Below, in pieces: positions 1 through 5,271 of a stretch of DNA of 5,271 nt (the first letter of the stretch is position 1; every line of letters starts with the position of its first letter). The notes beneath the pieces are model-generated. The model searched no databases and was not told where the DNA came from. It worked only from the letters and a program-made list of their open reading frames with translations. The DNA comes from Ignavibacteria bacterium. GTDB taxonomy: Bacteria; Bacteroidota; Ignavibacteria; Tepidaquicellales; OLB5. Position numbers and translations under genes: made by a program. The stretch is taken from the NCBI GenBank assembly GCA_030835005.1, contig JAUQWT010000280.1, positions 1 to 5,271 of the forward strand, given 5' to 3'.

Positions 1-1
1 A

Positions 2-1585
2 CACGTGATTCTTGAGCGGCCGAAAGATATTGCGCATGGTGACCTTTCTTCGAATGCTGCAATGATGTATGCCAAGAAATCGAAATCTAACCCAAAAGAA
101 TTTGCACAGCGTGTTATTGATAAAATGAATTTGCCTGATGAGTTTATTTTAAAAGCAGAGATCGCAGGTCCTGGATTTATAAATTTCTACGTATCGGATA
201 GTTACTACACTTCAAAGCTTGAAGAGATACTTAAGCAGGCATCTGATTTCGGAAAGCTTGATACAAACAAAGGCAAAACCGCTGATCTGGAATGGGTAAG
301 TGCAAATCCAACCGGGCCGCTGCATACGGGACACGGCAGGCAAATCGCACTAGGCAAAGCAATAGCTAATTTGCTGGAATGGTCGGGCTATAAAGTAACA
401 CGAGAATATTATTACAACAATGCCGGCATGCAGATGGAAAAACTTGCTAAATCCGTATATGCGCGTTACCGCCAGTTGTATGAACCGGATTATCCTTTCC
501 CCGAAGATGGCTATGTGGGTGATTATGTGATGGAAGTAGTACGGATACTTGATGAAGAGTACGGCGATAAGCTGATTGATTCTTCCGATGATATCTTCAA
601 AATGGCAGGGGAGAACTGGTGCTTTAAATCAATAAAGCATACGCTTGCAAGAATGGGAATTACCCATGATATTTTTTTCAATGAGTCATCGCTGTATGAA
701 TCAGGTGGGATCAAAGAAACCCTTGAAGCATTCAAAAATGCCGGATTGAGCTACGAAAAAGACGGCGCAGTTTGGCTTAAAACATCTGAATTACTCAAAG
801 ACAAAAAAGATGCAGTTGATAAGGTAATAGTTAAATCAACCGGAGAGCCTACTTACCGTCTGCCTGATATGGTCTATCACATTGATAAGATCAAACGAGG
901 CTATGACCTGATTATAGATATATTCGGGGCAGATCACGGCGATACATATAAAGAAGTGCTTGCTGGTTTGCAGGGGCTTGGTTATGATTCATCAAGGATA
1001 AAAGTGATTATTCACCAGATGGTAACATTTGTGCAGGATGGCAAGCCGGTTAAGATGAGCAAGCGAAGCGATAATGTAGTATACATGGATGACCTGCTGG
1101 ATGAGCTTGGCGAAGATGTTACTCAGTTCTTTTATGTGATGAGAAGCGCAAATACACATCTTGAATTCGATATTTCTTTGGCCAAGGAACAGTCCGATAA
1201 AAATCCGGTCTTTTACCTTCAATATGCACATGCAAGGATATGCAGCATACTCCGCAATGCAAAAGAAGTGTTCCCTGAGTTTAATGACAAGTCAACTGCC
1301 GATTATAGCTTGCTAAGTTCGCATGATGAGGTTAACATGATGAAAGTACTATCGGTTTTCCCCGATATAGTTGCATCATCAGCCGCGACATATGAGCCGC
1401 ATAAAGTGATCACCTATTTGAATGAAGTTGCGGAGAACTATCACAGGTTCTACCATAACAACAGGGTGATAAATAAAGATGCCAAGGAAGTTTCATTCGC
1501 CCGCCTTAAGCTATGCGAAGCGGCCAAGATCACGCTGAAAAACGGATTTGATATTATTGGTATAAGCGCTCCGGAGAAGATGTAG
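2..1585 (+). CDS. argS: Arginyl-tRNA synthetase, 5'-truncated by the window edge
   Basis: Class Ia aminoacyl-tRNA synthetase that charges tRNA-Arg with arginine using ATP in the cytoplasm. Numbering from the GTG codon at 5-7, residues 1-65 match the end of the ArgRS N-terminal tRNA-recognition domain (ERPKDIAHGD). SANPTGPLHTGH ends with the HIGH-type signature at 107-110 (HTGH, nt 323-334). ADHG lies at 309-312 and KMSKR at 350-354 (nt 1052-1066). The DALR anticodon-binding domain begins near NPVFYLQYAHARICSI (400-415), and the end ISAPEKM is typical of the family. The frame is open to base 2, so the GTG at 5 is an internal valine codon, not the start. About 527 codons are visible against roughly 550-580 in full-length bacterial enzymes, so about 30-50 N-terminal residues are missing. 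It converges with parB, and no clear terminator lies between them. Both signature motifs are intact, so identity is secure. Confidence 0.97.
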   Translation, partial: HVILERPKDIAHGDLSSNAAMMYAKKSKSNPKEFAQRVIDKMNLPDEFILKAEIAGPGFINFYVSDSYYTSKLEEILKQASDFGKLDTNKGKTADLEWVSANPTGPLHTGHGRQIALGKAIANLLEWSGYKVTREYYYNNAGMQMEKLAKSVYARYRQLYEPDYPFPEDGYVGDYVMEVVRILDEEYGDKLIDSSDDIFKMAGENWCFKSIKHTLARMGITHDIFFNESSLYESGGIKETLEAFKNAGLSYEKDGAVWLKTSELLKDKKDAVDKVIVKSTGEPTYRLPDMVYHIDKIKRGYDLIIDIFGADHGDTYKEVLAGLQGLGYDSSRIKVIIHQMVTFVQDGKPVKMSKRSDNVVYMDDLLDELGEDVTQFFYVMRSANTHLEFDISLAKEQSDKNPVFYLQYAHARICSILRNAKEVFPEFNDKSTADYSLLSSHDEVNMMKVLSVFPDIVASSAATYEPHKVITYLNEVAENYHRFYHNNRVINKDAKEVSFARLKLCEAAKITLKNGFDIIGISAPEKM

Positions 1586-1594
1586 AATTATTGT

Positions 1595-1636
1595 GGATTT
1601 CGGATATGGGATTTCGGAGTGCAGATTTGAAACATA
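1595..1636. repeat. Three-unit, 14-bp-period short repeat between convergent genes
   Basis: The 10-mer GGATTTCGGA occurs exactly twice, at 1595-1604 and 1609-1618, each followed by a 4-nt spacer (TATG, GTGC). A third, degenerate unit AGATTTGAAA follows in phase at 1623-1632. The array starts 9 bp after the argS stop codon, in the gap before the parB stop. It is too short to assign a function. It may be a fragment of an intergenic repeat family, or chance in an AT-rich spacer. Confidence 0.45.
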
Positions 1637-1674
1637 GGTTCCCAAATAGTGTACTTATAGCACCCGCAAAGTTA

Positions 1675-2589
1675 CTACTTCTTACACAGATCTATGATTC
1701 TCTCAAGATCCTCTGATGTATAGTACTCGATAATAATATTGCCTGTTGTTGGTGATGATGGATGAAGCTTGACTCTTGTGCCGAAATGTTCCATAAATTT
1801 TTCTTCAAGGAATTTTATTGCTGCTTTGTTCTGGTCCGTTATTTCGTATATCTTCTTTTCTCTTTTTGGTTTCTTATCATGTTTTGCTTTCTTGGTGAAT
1901 TCTTCGGCTTTTCTAACTGTTAGATTTTCAGAAACTATCTTCTTCCAGAAAAGCATCTGGTCAACTTCATTATCAAGAGCAAGTATTGCGCGGGCATGGC
2001 CTTCGGTAATTTCAGCTTTTTGAATGCTGGTTTTGATCTCTTGCGGGAGTGACAATAACCTTAGAGTATTTGCAACAGCGCTTCGGGATTTGCCGACTTT
2101 CTCAGAGATCTCTTCCTGCTTTAAGCTGCATTCATTTATCAATCTTTGATACCCTTCGGCAACCTCAATTGCATTAAGGTTTGCACGCTGTATGTTTTCT
2201 ATCAATGCTATTTCCAGCAGGTCTTCTTTAGCAGTTACATCCATTACGAATGAGGGGATCTTTTCAAGTTTAGCGATCTTTGCTGCGCGCAGGCGTCTTT
2301 CACCCGAAATCAGTTCATAGCTGCCATCTTCCAGTTTCCTTACTGTAATGGCCTGAATTATTCCTTTCTGCCTTATTGATTCTGCAAGGTCATTCAATTC
2401 AGATTGGTCAAAATCCTTTCTTGGCTGGTAAGGATTGGTTTTAATACTGCCTGTTTCAATGAAAAGGATCTGCTGATCAGCATTTGGATTAAGCTCAGTA
2501 ATGTTTTCGGCAGTTTCATTTTGCTGTGTGCTGCCGAAGAGTACTTCGAGGCCTTTACCAAGGCCGCCTTTTGTTTTATCTTTAGACAT
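1675..2589 (-). CDS. parB: Chromosome-partitioning protein ParB (Spo0J family), CTP-dependent parS-binding clamp
   Basis: ParB binds centromere-like parS sites, spreads as a CTP-dependent sliding clamp and stimulates the ParA ATPase for chromosome segregation. The 304-residue length is normal for chromosomal ParB. In order: an N-terminal ParA-interaction motif GGLGKGLEVLFG (8-19); a low-complexity linker to about residue 42; the ParB/CTPase domain from TGSIKTNPYQPRKDF (46-60) to GERRLRAA (96-103, CTP-binding box); ENIQR (131-135); a helix-turn-helix around KQEEISEKVGKSRSAVANTL (157-176) for parS recognition; a lysine-rich linker (about 233-246); and a C-terminal dimerisation domain ending YYTSEDLERIIDLCKK. 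The ATG at 2587-2589 gives the canonical N-terminus. No good Shine-Dalgarno precedes it, and parA ends 13 bp upstream, so translation may be coupled. TAG is followed directly by an in-frame TAA (tandem stop). Confidence 0.97.
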   Translation of the reverse strand: MSKDKTKGGLGKGLEVLFGSTQQNETAENITELNPNADQQILFIETGSIKTNPYQPRKDFDQSELNDLAESIRQKGIIQAITVRKLEDGSYELISGERRLRAAKIAKLEKIPSFVMDVTAKEDLLEIALIENIQRANLNAIEVAEGYQRLINECSLKQEEISEKVGKSRSAVANTLRLLSLPQEIKTSIQKAEITEGHARAILALDNEVDQMLFWKKIVSENLTVRKAEEFTKKAKHDKKPKREKKIYEITDQNKAAIKFLEEKFMEHFGTRVKLHPSSPTTGNIIIEYYTSEDLERIIDLCKK

Positions 2590-2602
2590 TATGTTAATTC
2601 TG

Positions 2603-3472
2603 CTAGTTTATTATGCTGTCCGGTTTCTTTGGCGGAATCTCTTTATTAACAACTTCAAATTTAGGGGCATCATATGTTAAAATATTATCGAATTTCTGAA
2701 GATGCTCTTTACCGTTCCTGCGCAAAAACTCGTTGGCAAGCTCGGTATAATTTCTTGCGCCAACGCTCATCGGGTCATATACAACAACGGGCTTTCCGTA
2801 AGAAGGGGATTCGCTGATCTTTACGTTGCGCATTACCTTAACGGGATAAAGCTTTTCCTGGAAATACTTTTCAAGTTCACCGGCGACCTGGTTAGAAAGC
2901 CTTAGCCTTGCATCAAACATTGTGAGCAAATAGCCTTCAATTTCAATCTCTGGATTCAGACGGGTTTTTATCATCTTGATCGTGTTGAGCAGTAATGTCA
3001 GTCCTTCAAGTGCATAGTACTCGCTTTGCACCGGGATCAGGACTGAATCCGACGCTACTAGTGCATTAAGCGTGATTAGACTGAGCGATGGAGGACAATC
3101 AATGAACACAAAATCAAAGTAATCTTTCAATTCATCCAGCTTTGTTTTCAGCACAAATTCGCGGTTTGGCATGCTGACAATTTCAATCTCAATGCCTACA
3201 AGATTTATGTTTGATTTTATTATGAATAAATTGGGCACATCGGTCTGTTCAACACATTCTTTTGGCGAACGAACTGAGGTAAGTAATTCGTAAACAGAAC
3301 CATGCATGGTATTAGTAGGGAATCCAAACCCGGAAGTGGCGTTTGACTGCGGATCAATATCAACCAGCAGTATCTTACAACCGCAGGCTGCAAGGGCTGC
3401 ACATAAATTCACAGCAGTTGTTGTCTTTCCAACTCCGCCTTTTTGATTTGCTATTGAAATTACTTTGGCCAA
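2603..3472 (-). CDS. parA: Chromosome-partitioning ATPase ParA (Soj family), TTG start
   Basis: Deviant-Walker ATPase that dimerises with ATP, binds nucleoid DNA non-specifically and is released by ParB, moving parS complexes. Seen: P-loop KGGVGKTT (11-18) with signature lysine K11 and catalytic K16; Walker A' around DIDPQ (38-42); Walker B FVFIDCPP (121-128); and RNVKISESPSYGKP (215-228), the conserved C-terminal block of chromosomal Soj. The family N-terminus MAKVISIANQ is encoded from TTG at 3470-3472. An in-frame TAA lies two codons upstream and there is no in-frame ATG near it, so TTG is the only sensible start. Only a weak GATGAG-like Shine-Dalgarno is present, about 12 nt upstream. At 289 residues it carries about 35 residues beyond the usual Soj end (LANEFLRR, 245-252), forming a lysine/proline-containing tail (KEIPPKKPDSIIN). 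It lies between the UPF0173 gene (40 bp) and parB (13 bp). Confidence 0.97.
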   Translation of the reverse strand: MAKVISIANQKGGVGKTTTAVNLCAALAACGCKILLVDIDPQSNATSGFGFPTNTMHGSVYELLTSVRSPKECVEQTDVPNLFIIKSNINLVGIEIEIVSMPNREFVLKTKLDELKDYFDFVFIDCPPSLSLITLNALVASDSVLIPVQSEYYALEGLTLLLNTIKMIKTRLNPEIEIEGYLLTMFDARLRLSNQVAGELEKYFQEKLYPVKVMRNVKISESPSYGKPVVVYDPMSVGARNYTELANEFLRRNGKEHLQKFDNILTYDAPKFEVVNKEIPPKKPDSIIN

Positions 3473-3512
3473 ATATTATATGATCTCATCTAATTTTAGG
3501 TGAACAACTTAT

Positions 3513-4193
3513 CTATAAATCAATTGAGCCGCCAAATGGAATAACGACGCATTTCCTTCCAATGGATTCCACTTTTCTCCTGAATTCTTCAGGGTCTGAG
3601 TTTATTACAGGGAAGGTTTCGTAATGCATCGGAATGGCGGTTTTGCAGTTCAAGAACTCTACTGCCTTAACAGCATCATCAATTCCCATGGTAAAATTAT
3701 CACCAATTGGCAGTATTGCAGCATCTATTGAATTCATTTCTCCGATGAGCTTCATATCAAGAAACAAACCTGTATCGCCTGCATGGTAAATTGTTTTACC
3801 TTCAATTGTGATAATTACACCGGCAGGTTCACCCATACACAAGCCCTCGCTTTCCATTGAGGAGCTGTGATGTGCAATTGTGAATTTCACTTTGCCGAAT
3901 GGAAAATCCCACTGGCCGCCGATCCCCATGTTATGGACTTTGCATCCTTTTGAGCTTGCATAATTTGCAAGCTCATGTACTGCGATGACTTCGGCATTAT
4001 TTGATTTTGCGATTTCAACTGTATCACCAAAGTGATCGCCGTGTGCATGTGTGAGTATAATATAGTCAGCTTTTATATCCGCTGCTTTTGTTCCGGCATG
4101 TTTGTTGCCAGTGAAGAACGGGTCAATTAATATAATATACTTGCCTGAATTTATCTCAAAGGCAGAATGCCCGTGATTTGTGATTTTTAACAT
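3513..4193 (-). CDS. UPF0173-family metal-dependent hydrolase (metallo-beta-lactamase fold)
   Basis: Cytoplasmic metallo-beta-lactamase-fold protein of the UPF0173 family (the YtkL-like group). The substrate of the family is not established, and none should be read from this sequence. Seen: the N-terminal strand signature NHGHSAFEI (6-14) and IDPFFTGN (23-30); the metal-binding motif THAHGDH (48-54); a second histidine block IAHHSS (106-111); HAGDTG (137-142) with the bridging aspartate at 140; and the final metal ligand in AIPMHYETFP (186-195, H190). The 226-residue length matches the family, and no signal peptide or membrane segment is visible. All expected ligands are present, so it is probably active. 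The ATG at 4191-4193 gives the typical N-terminus. Its stop lies 40 bp before parA on the same strand, and no terminator separates them, so co-transcription with parAB is likely. A functional link to segregation is not shown. Confidence 0.95.
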   Translation of the reverse strand: MLKITNHGHSAFEINSGKYIILIDPFFTGNKHAGTKAADIKADYIILTHAHGDHFGDTVEIAKSNNAEVIAVHELANYASSKGCKVHNMGIGGQWDFPFGKVKFTIAHHSSSMESEGLCMGEPAGVIITIEGKTIYHAGDTGLFLDMKLIGEMNSIDAAILPIGDNFTMGIDDAVKAVEFLNCKTAIPMHYETFPVINSDPEEFRRKVESIGRKCVVIPFGGSIDL

Positions 4194-4220
4194 AACGACT
4201 AAATTTTATAGGAAGTTAAA

Positions 4221-4251
4221 CAAAGTTAGGGTAATTAAAATTGTAATTCAA
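4221..4251 (-). promoter_or_regulatory. Bacteroidota-type promoter for the UPF0173-parA-parB operon
   Basis: Read on the minus strand, TAACTTTG (complement of 4221-4228) matches the Bacteroidota -7 consensus TAnnTTTG exactly. A TTG (complement of 4249-4251) lies 20 nt further upstream, within the spacing known for the -33 element. This would place the transcription start roughly 20 nt before the ATG at 4193, giving a short 5' UTR without a strong Shine-Dalgarno. The match is by consensus only. Confidence 0.5.
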
Positions 4252-4262
4252 TTTAGCAATTA
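4232..4262. repeat. AT-rich inverted repeat over the -33 region, possible operator
   Basis: AAATTG (4238-4243) and CAATTT (4249-4254) form a perfect 6-bp inverted repeat around TAATT. Outside it, TAATT (4232-4236) and AATTA (4258-4262) add a second matching pair with unequal spacers. The repeat overlaps the TTG of the proposed promoter, which is where a repressor could act. In AT-rich DNA such a repeat can also arise by chance. Confidence 0.3.
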
Positions 4263-4329
4263 ATCCCTGATTTCAGTACCAGGATGACAGTTAGTTCAGT
4301 GATTTATCCTACATTTGATTTCTCGACTG

Positions 4330-4388
4330 AATTTTGCTTTTCAAGCATAGGAAATCCTTTCCTTATATGTTGCTTAAAAGAGAAAATT
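4330..4388. other. Long imperfect hairpin of unknown function
   Basis: Four helical segments nest on one axis: AATTTT/AAAATT (4330-4335 with 4383-4388), CTTTT/AAAAG (4337-4341 with 4376-4380), AAGCA/TGCTT (4343-4347 with 4371-4375) and AGGAAA/TTTCCT (4349-4354 with 4358-4363) closed by a 3-nt loop. That is 22 Watson-Crick pairs in 59 nt, interrupted by a bulge at 4342 and small internal loops. No U-tract follows on either strand, so it is not an obvious intrinsic terminator. It could be a fold in an RNA, a repeat remnant or a protein-binding palindrome. Confidence 0.45.
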
Positions 4389-4410
4389 GAATGACTTGGA
4401 ATTCAGCTGT

Positions 4411-4439
4411 ATAAAAAAAGGCAGGTTTTTACGCCTGCC
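4411..4439 (-). terminator. Rho-independent terminator, minus strand
   Basis: On the minus strand, GGCAGG (complement of 4434-4439) pairs with CCTGCC (complement of 4420-4425) across an 8-nt A-rich loop, extendable by one G-U pair. It is followed directly by a run of seven T (complement of 4413-4419). GC-rich stem plus U-tract is the textbook intrinsic terminator. It lies 234 bp beyond the stop of the T9SS-tail gene, so it either backs up the hairpin at 4635-4658 or ends a separate short transcript. Confidence 0.75.
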
Positions 4440-4572
4440 GAGGAGTTTAGAAGTGCAAAACAATCATCGGAGGTAATTGATGATTTCCTAAATCTGCTCT
4501 TTAAAGCCGTTGAGTGCCATACCGTAAATGGGGTAAAAAAATCCCTAAAAATCAATCAGAAATAACATATTT
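4411..4572 (-). ncRNA. Candidate small RNA ending in the intrinsic terminator (hypothetical)
   Basis: Upstream of the strong minus-strand terminator, AATCATC/GATGATT (4462-4468 with 4479-4485) forms a 7-bp hairpin. On the minus strand its 10-nt loop contains ACCTCC, the sequence type that can pair with Shine-Dalgarno regions. A second CTCCTC lies in the linker before the terminator. A weak promoter match, TTG (4606-4608) then AAGTTTTG (4576-4583) 22 nt downstream, would start a transcript near 4570, about 160 nt long. Hairpin plus terminator with an exposed C-rich loop resembles small regulatory RNAs. The promoter has one mismatch and the 5' end is a guess. Confidence 0.2.
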
Positions 4573-4634
4573 AAACAAAACTTGAAAGTTCAGAAGAGTA
4601 TTTTTCAATTAGTATTGGAAATCAAAGTATAACT

Positions 4635-4658
4635 AAGGCAGGTAATTTCACCTGCCTT
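4635..4658 (-). terminator. Perfect hairpin 14 bp after the T9SS-tail gene, probable terminator
   Basis: AAGGCAGGT (4635-4643) and ACCTGCCTT (4650-4658) form a perfect 9-bp stem with a 6-nt loop. It sits just downstream of the TAG at 4675-4673, where a terminator of that gene is expected. On the minus strand the following bases (AGTTAT) are only weakly T-rich, so termination may be partial. That would explain the second, stronger terminator further down. Confidence 0.6.
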
Positions 4659-4672
4659 CAATGTCTGAATCT

Positions 4673-5209
4673 CTATTTGACAAGTACCATGTGTTTTGTT
4701 TCGGTGAAATCACCGGCAATCAATTTACAAAAATAAACCCCGCTTACAAAATTTGTTGCGTCCCAATCAGCTTTATATGTTCCTGGCTTTAGCTCTTCAT
4801 TTACAAGAGTTTCAACTTCTCTGCCTGTTGCATCGTAAATAGTTAGATTTACAAATCCTAAATCCGCGATCTTAAATTCGAAATTAGTGGTTGGGTTGAA
4901 AGGGTTTGGATAATTCTGCTCCAATGCATACTCATCAGGAACCAAGTTGCTGATAGGGGAGATACCGATTGGATCACCCCCGGAAGTCGTATAAAGTATT
5001 ACTCCTCCTCCTCCGACAATAACGCCGTTTAAGGCGGAGTTCATTAGTACTGATTCAAACGTAGTATTGGCTACCGGGCTAATCTGCGGATTCCATGAGT
5101 TTCCTCCATCTGTTGTTCTGATTATCTTTTGCTGGTAGCCAACTGCAGTTGTATTATTAATATCCATGTAGTCTATTCCACCCAGCCAGTAAGCCAGATT
5201 CAGGTTCAC
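4673..5209 (-). CDS. C-terminal part of a secreted BNR/Ycf48-like repeat protein with type IX secretion sorting tail
   Basis: Probably an exported or surface-attached beta-propeller-like protein; its ligand or activity is unknown. Seen, numbering from the GTG at 5207-5209: a BNR/Ycf48-like repeat IIRTTDGGNSW (29-39); a degenerate further blade NGVIVGGGGVILYTTSGG (61-78); a linker; then a T9SS type A C-terminal sorting domain from about residue 90 (PDEYALEQNYPNPFNPTT, IYDATGREVETLV, GVYFCKL) ending MVLVK. This tail directs passage through the type IX secretion system and is normally cleaved. The GTG is merely the first possible start after a stop at 5258-5260. The coding sense continues upstream, so the true gene starts beyond the window and no signal peptide is visible. 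A hairpin follows 14 bp after the stop. The family call is good, the exact role unknown. Confidence 0.85.
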   Translation of the reverse strand: MNLNLAYWLGGIDYMDINNTTAVGYQQKIIRTTDGGNSWNPQISPVANTTFESVLMNSALNGVIVGGGGVILYTTSGGDPIGISPISNLVPDEYALEQNYPNPFNPTTNFEFKIADLGFVNLTIYDATGREVETLVNEELKPGTYKADWDATNFVSGVYFCKLIAGDFTETKHMVLVK

Positions 5210-5271
5210 TTGTGACCAGCTGAAACCTCCGTCAACTGTTTTCCAAACCCTGCGGGATCACCGCAAGCCAT
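5210..5271 (-). pseudogene. Upstream continuation of the BNR/T9SS-tail gene, frame broken near the window edge
   Basis: In frame with the downstream gene, 5210-5248 encodes VWKTVDGGFSW, another BNR/Ycf48-like blade whose DGG lies 41 residues before the DGG of the next one. Just upstream that frame reaches TGA (5258-5260). The neighbouring minus-strand frame from 5271 reads MACGDPAG, which fits the start of the same blade. A single missing base around 5248-5253 would join MACGDPAG to VWKTVDGG. This is either a true frameshift or, more simply, a consensus error at a low-coverage contig end. Confidence 0.5.

Larger units (their letters stand above)
4194..4672. other. 479-bp intergenic region with regulatory and structured elements, no convincing gene
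   Basis: AT-rich spacer between the two minus-strand transcription units. It holds the promoter region of the UPF0173-parA-parB operon, an inverted repeat on that promoter, a long imperfect hairpin, and two hairpins that share the stem core GGCAGG/CCTGCC. The only open frames are very short. One is a 36-codon plus-strand ATG frame (4284-4394). Another is a minus-strand 14-codon ATG frame (4348-4304) preceded by AAAGGA. I recognise neither, and do not call them as genes. Confidence 0.7.

Noticed and set aside
2..7. CACGTG core, as found in parS sites
   Set aside because: The flanking bases ATTCT do not match the parS right arm AAACA, the left arm is off the window, and the site is inside argS coding sequence. 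No parS is called anywhere in the window.
1625..1647. Minus-strand hairpin ATTTGGGA/TTTCAAAT after parB
   Set aside because: It needs two G-U pairs, is AT-rich and has no following U-tract, so it is not supported as a terminator.
2453..2467. TGTTTCAATGAAAAG resembling parS
   Set aside because: It lacks the central CACGTG, lies in parB codons for a well-conserved stretch, and the right arm does not match.
523..3402. Several open frames of 60-84 codons opposite or overlapping argS, parB and parA
   Set aside because: They lie wholly or largely inside genes with strong family matches, their translations look unlike proteins, and none has its own promoter or family motif.
3475..3480. TATAAT on the minus strand just before parA
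   Set aside because: It ends only 2 nt from the TTG start, so transcription would begin inside the gene. The only -35-like match is 21 nt away.
4257..4565. Plus-strand frame of about 100 codons open except for one TGA at 4392-4394, including an ATG at 4284
   Set aside because: The translation resembles no family I recognise, it runs through the terminator hairpin, the second half has no start codon, and stop-free runs of this length are not rare in this composition.
4702..4715. Palindrome CGGTGAAATCACCG
   Set aside because: It lies within the conserved end of the T9SS sorting domain coding region and has a 2-nt centre. Codon content explains it.

Overview
This 5.3 kb window looks like a metagenomic contig, because it begins and ends inside genes. 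It probably comes from the Bacteroidota/Chlorobiota/Ignavibacteriota group. The last gene ends in a type IX secretion sorting tail with the core PNPFNP and a terminal MVLVK, a form frequent in Ignavibacteria-like genomes. The minus-strand genes show little or weak Shine-Dalgarno sequence, and one upstream region carries a promoter of the Bacteroidota TTG / TAnnTTTG type. The phylum-level placement is inference; there is no marker RNA here.

Layout. Positions 2-1585 (+) hold argS without its first few dozen codons. A gap of 89 bp with a small 14-bp-period repeat separates it from a convergent minus-strand cluster. In transcription order the cluster is a UPF0173 metallo-beta-lactamase-fold hydrolase (4193-3513), parA/soj with a TTG start (3472-2603) and parB/spo0J (2589-1675). 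The gaps of 40 and 13 bp suggest one operon. Positions 4194-4672 carry no convincing gene. This stretch holds a likely promoter for the operon (4221-4251), an AT-rich inverted repeat over its -33 element, a long imperfect hairpin (4330-4388), a strong minus-strand intrinsic terminator (4411-4439), a possible small RNA ending in it, and a second hairpin (4635-4658) just behind the last gene. Positions 4673-5271 (-) encode the C-terminal part of a secreted BNR/Ycf48-like repeat protein with a T9SS tail. Its reading frame is broken about 20 bases from the window edge.

Functionally, ParA and ParB are the chromosome-type segregation ATPase and its CTP-dependent parS-binding partner. ArgRS is a housekeeping enzyme and the UPF0173 protein has no established substrate. 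I see no parS site in the window and no evidence of a novel multi-gene system. The most interesting unexplained sequence is the 479-bp intergenic region, with its paired terminator stems, CCTCC-loop hairpin and long hairpin.
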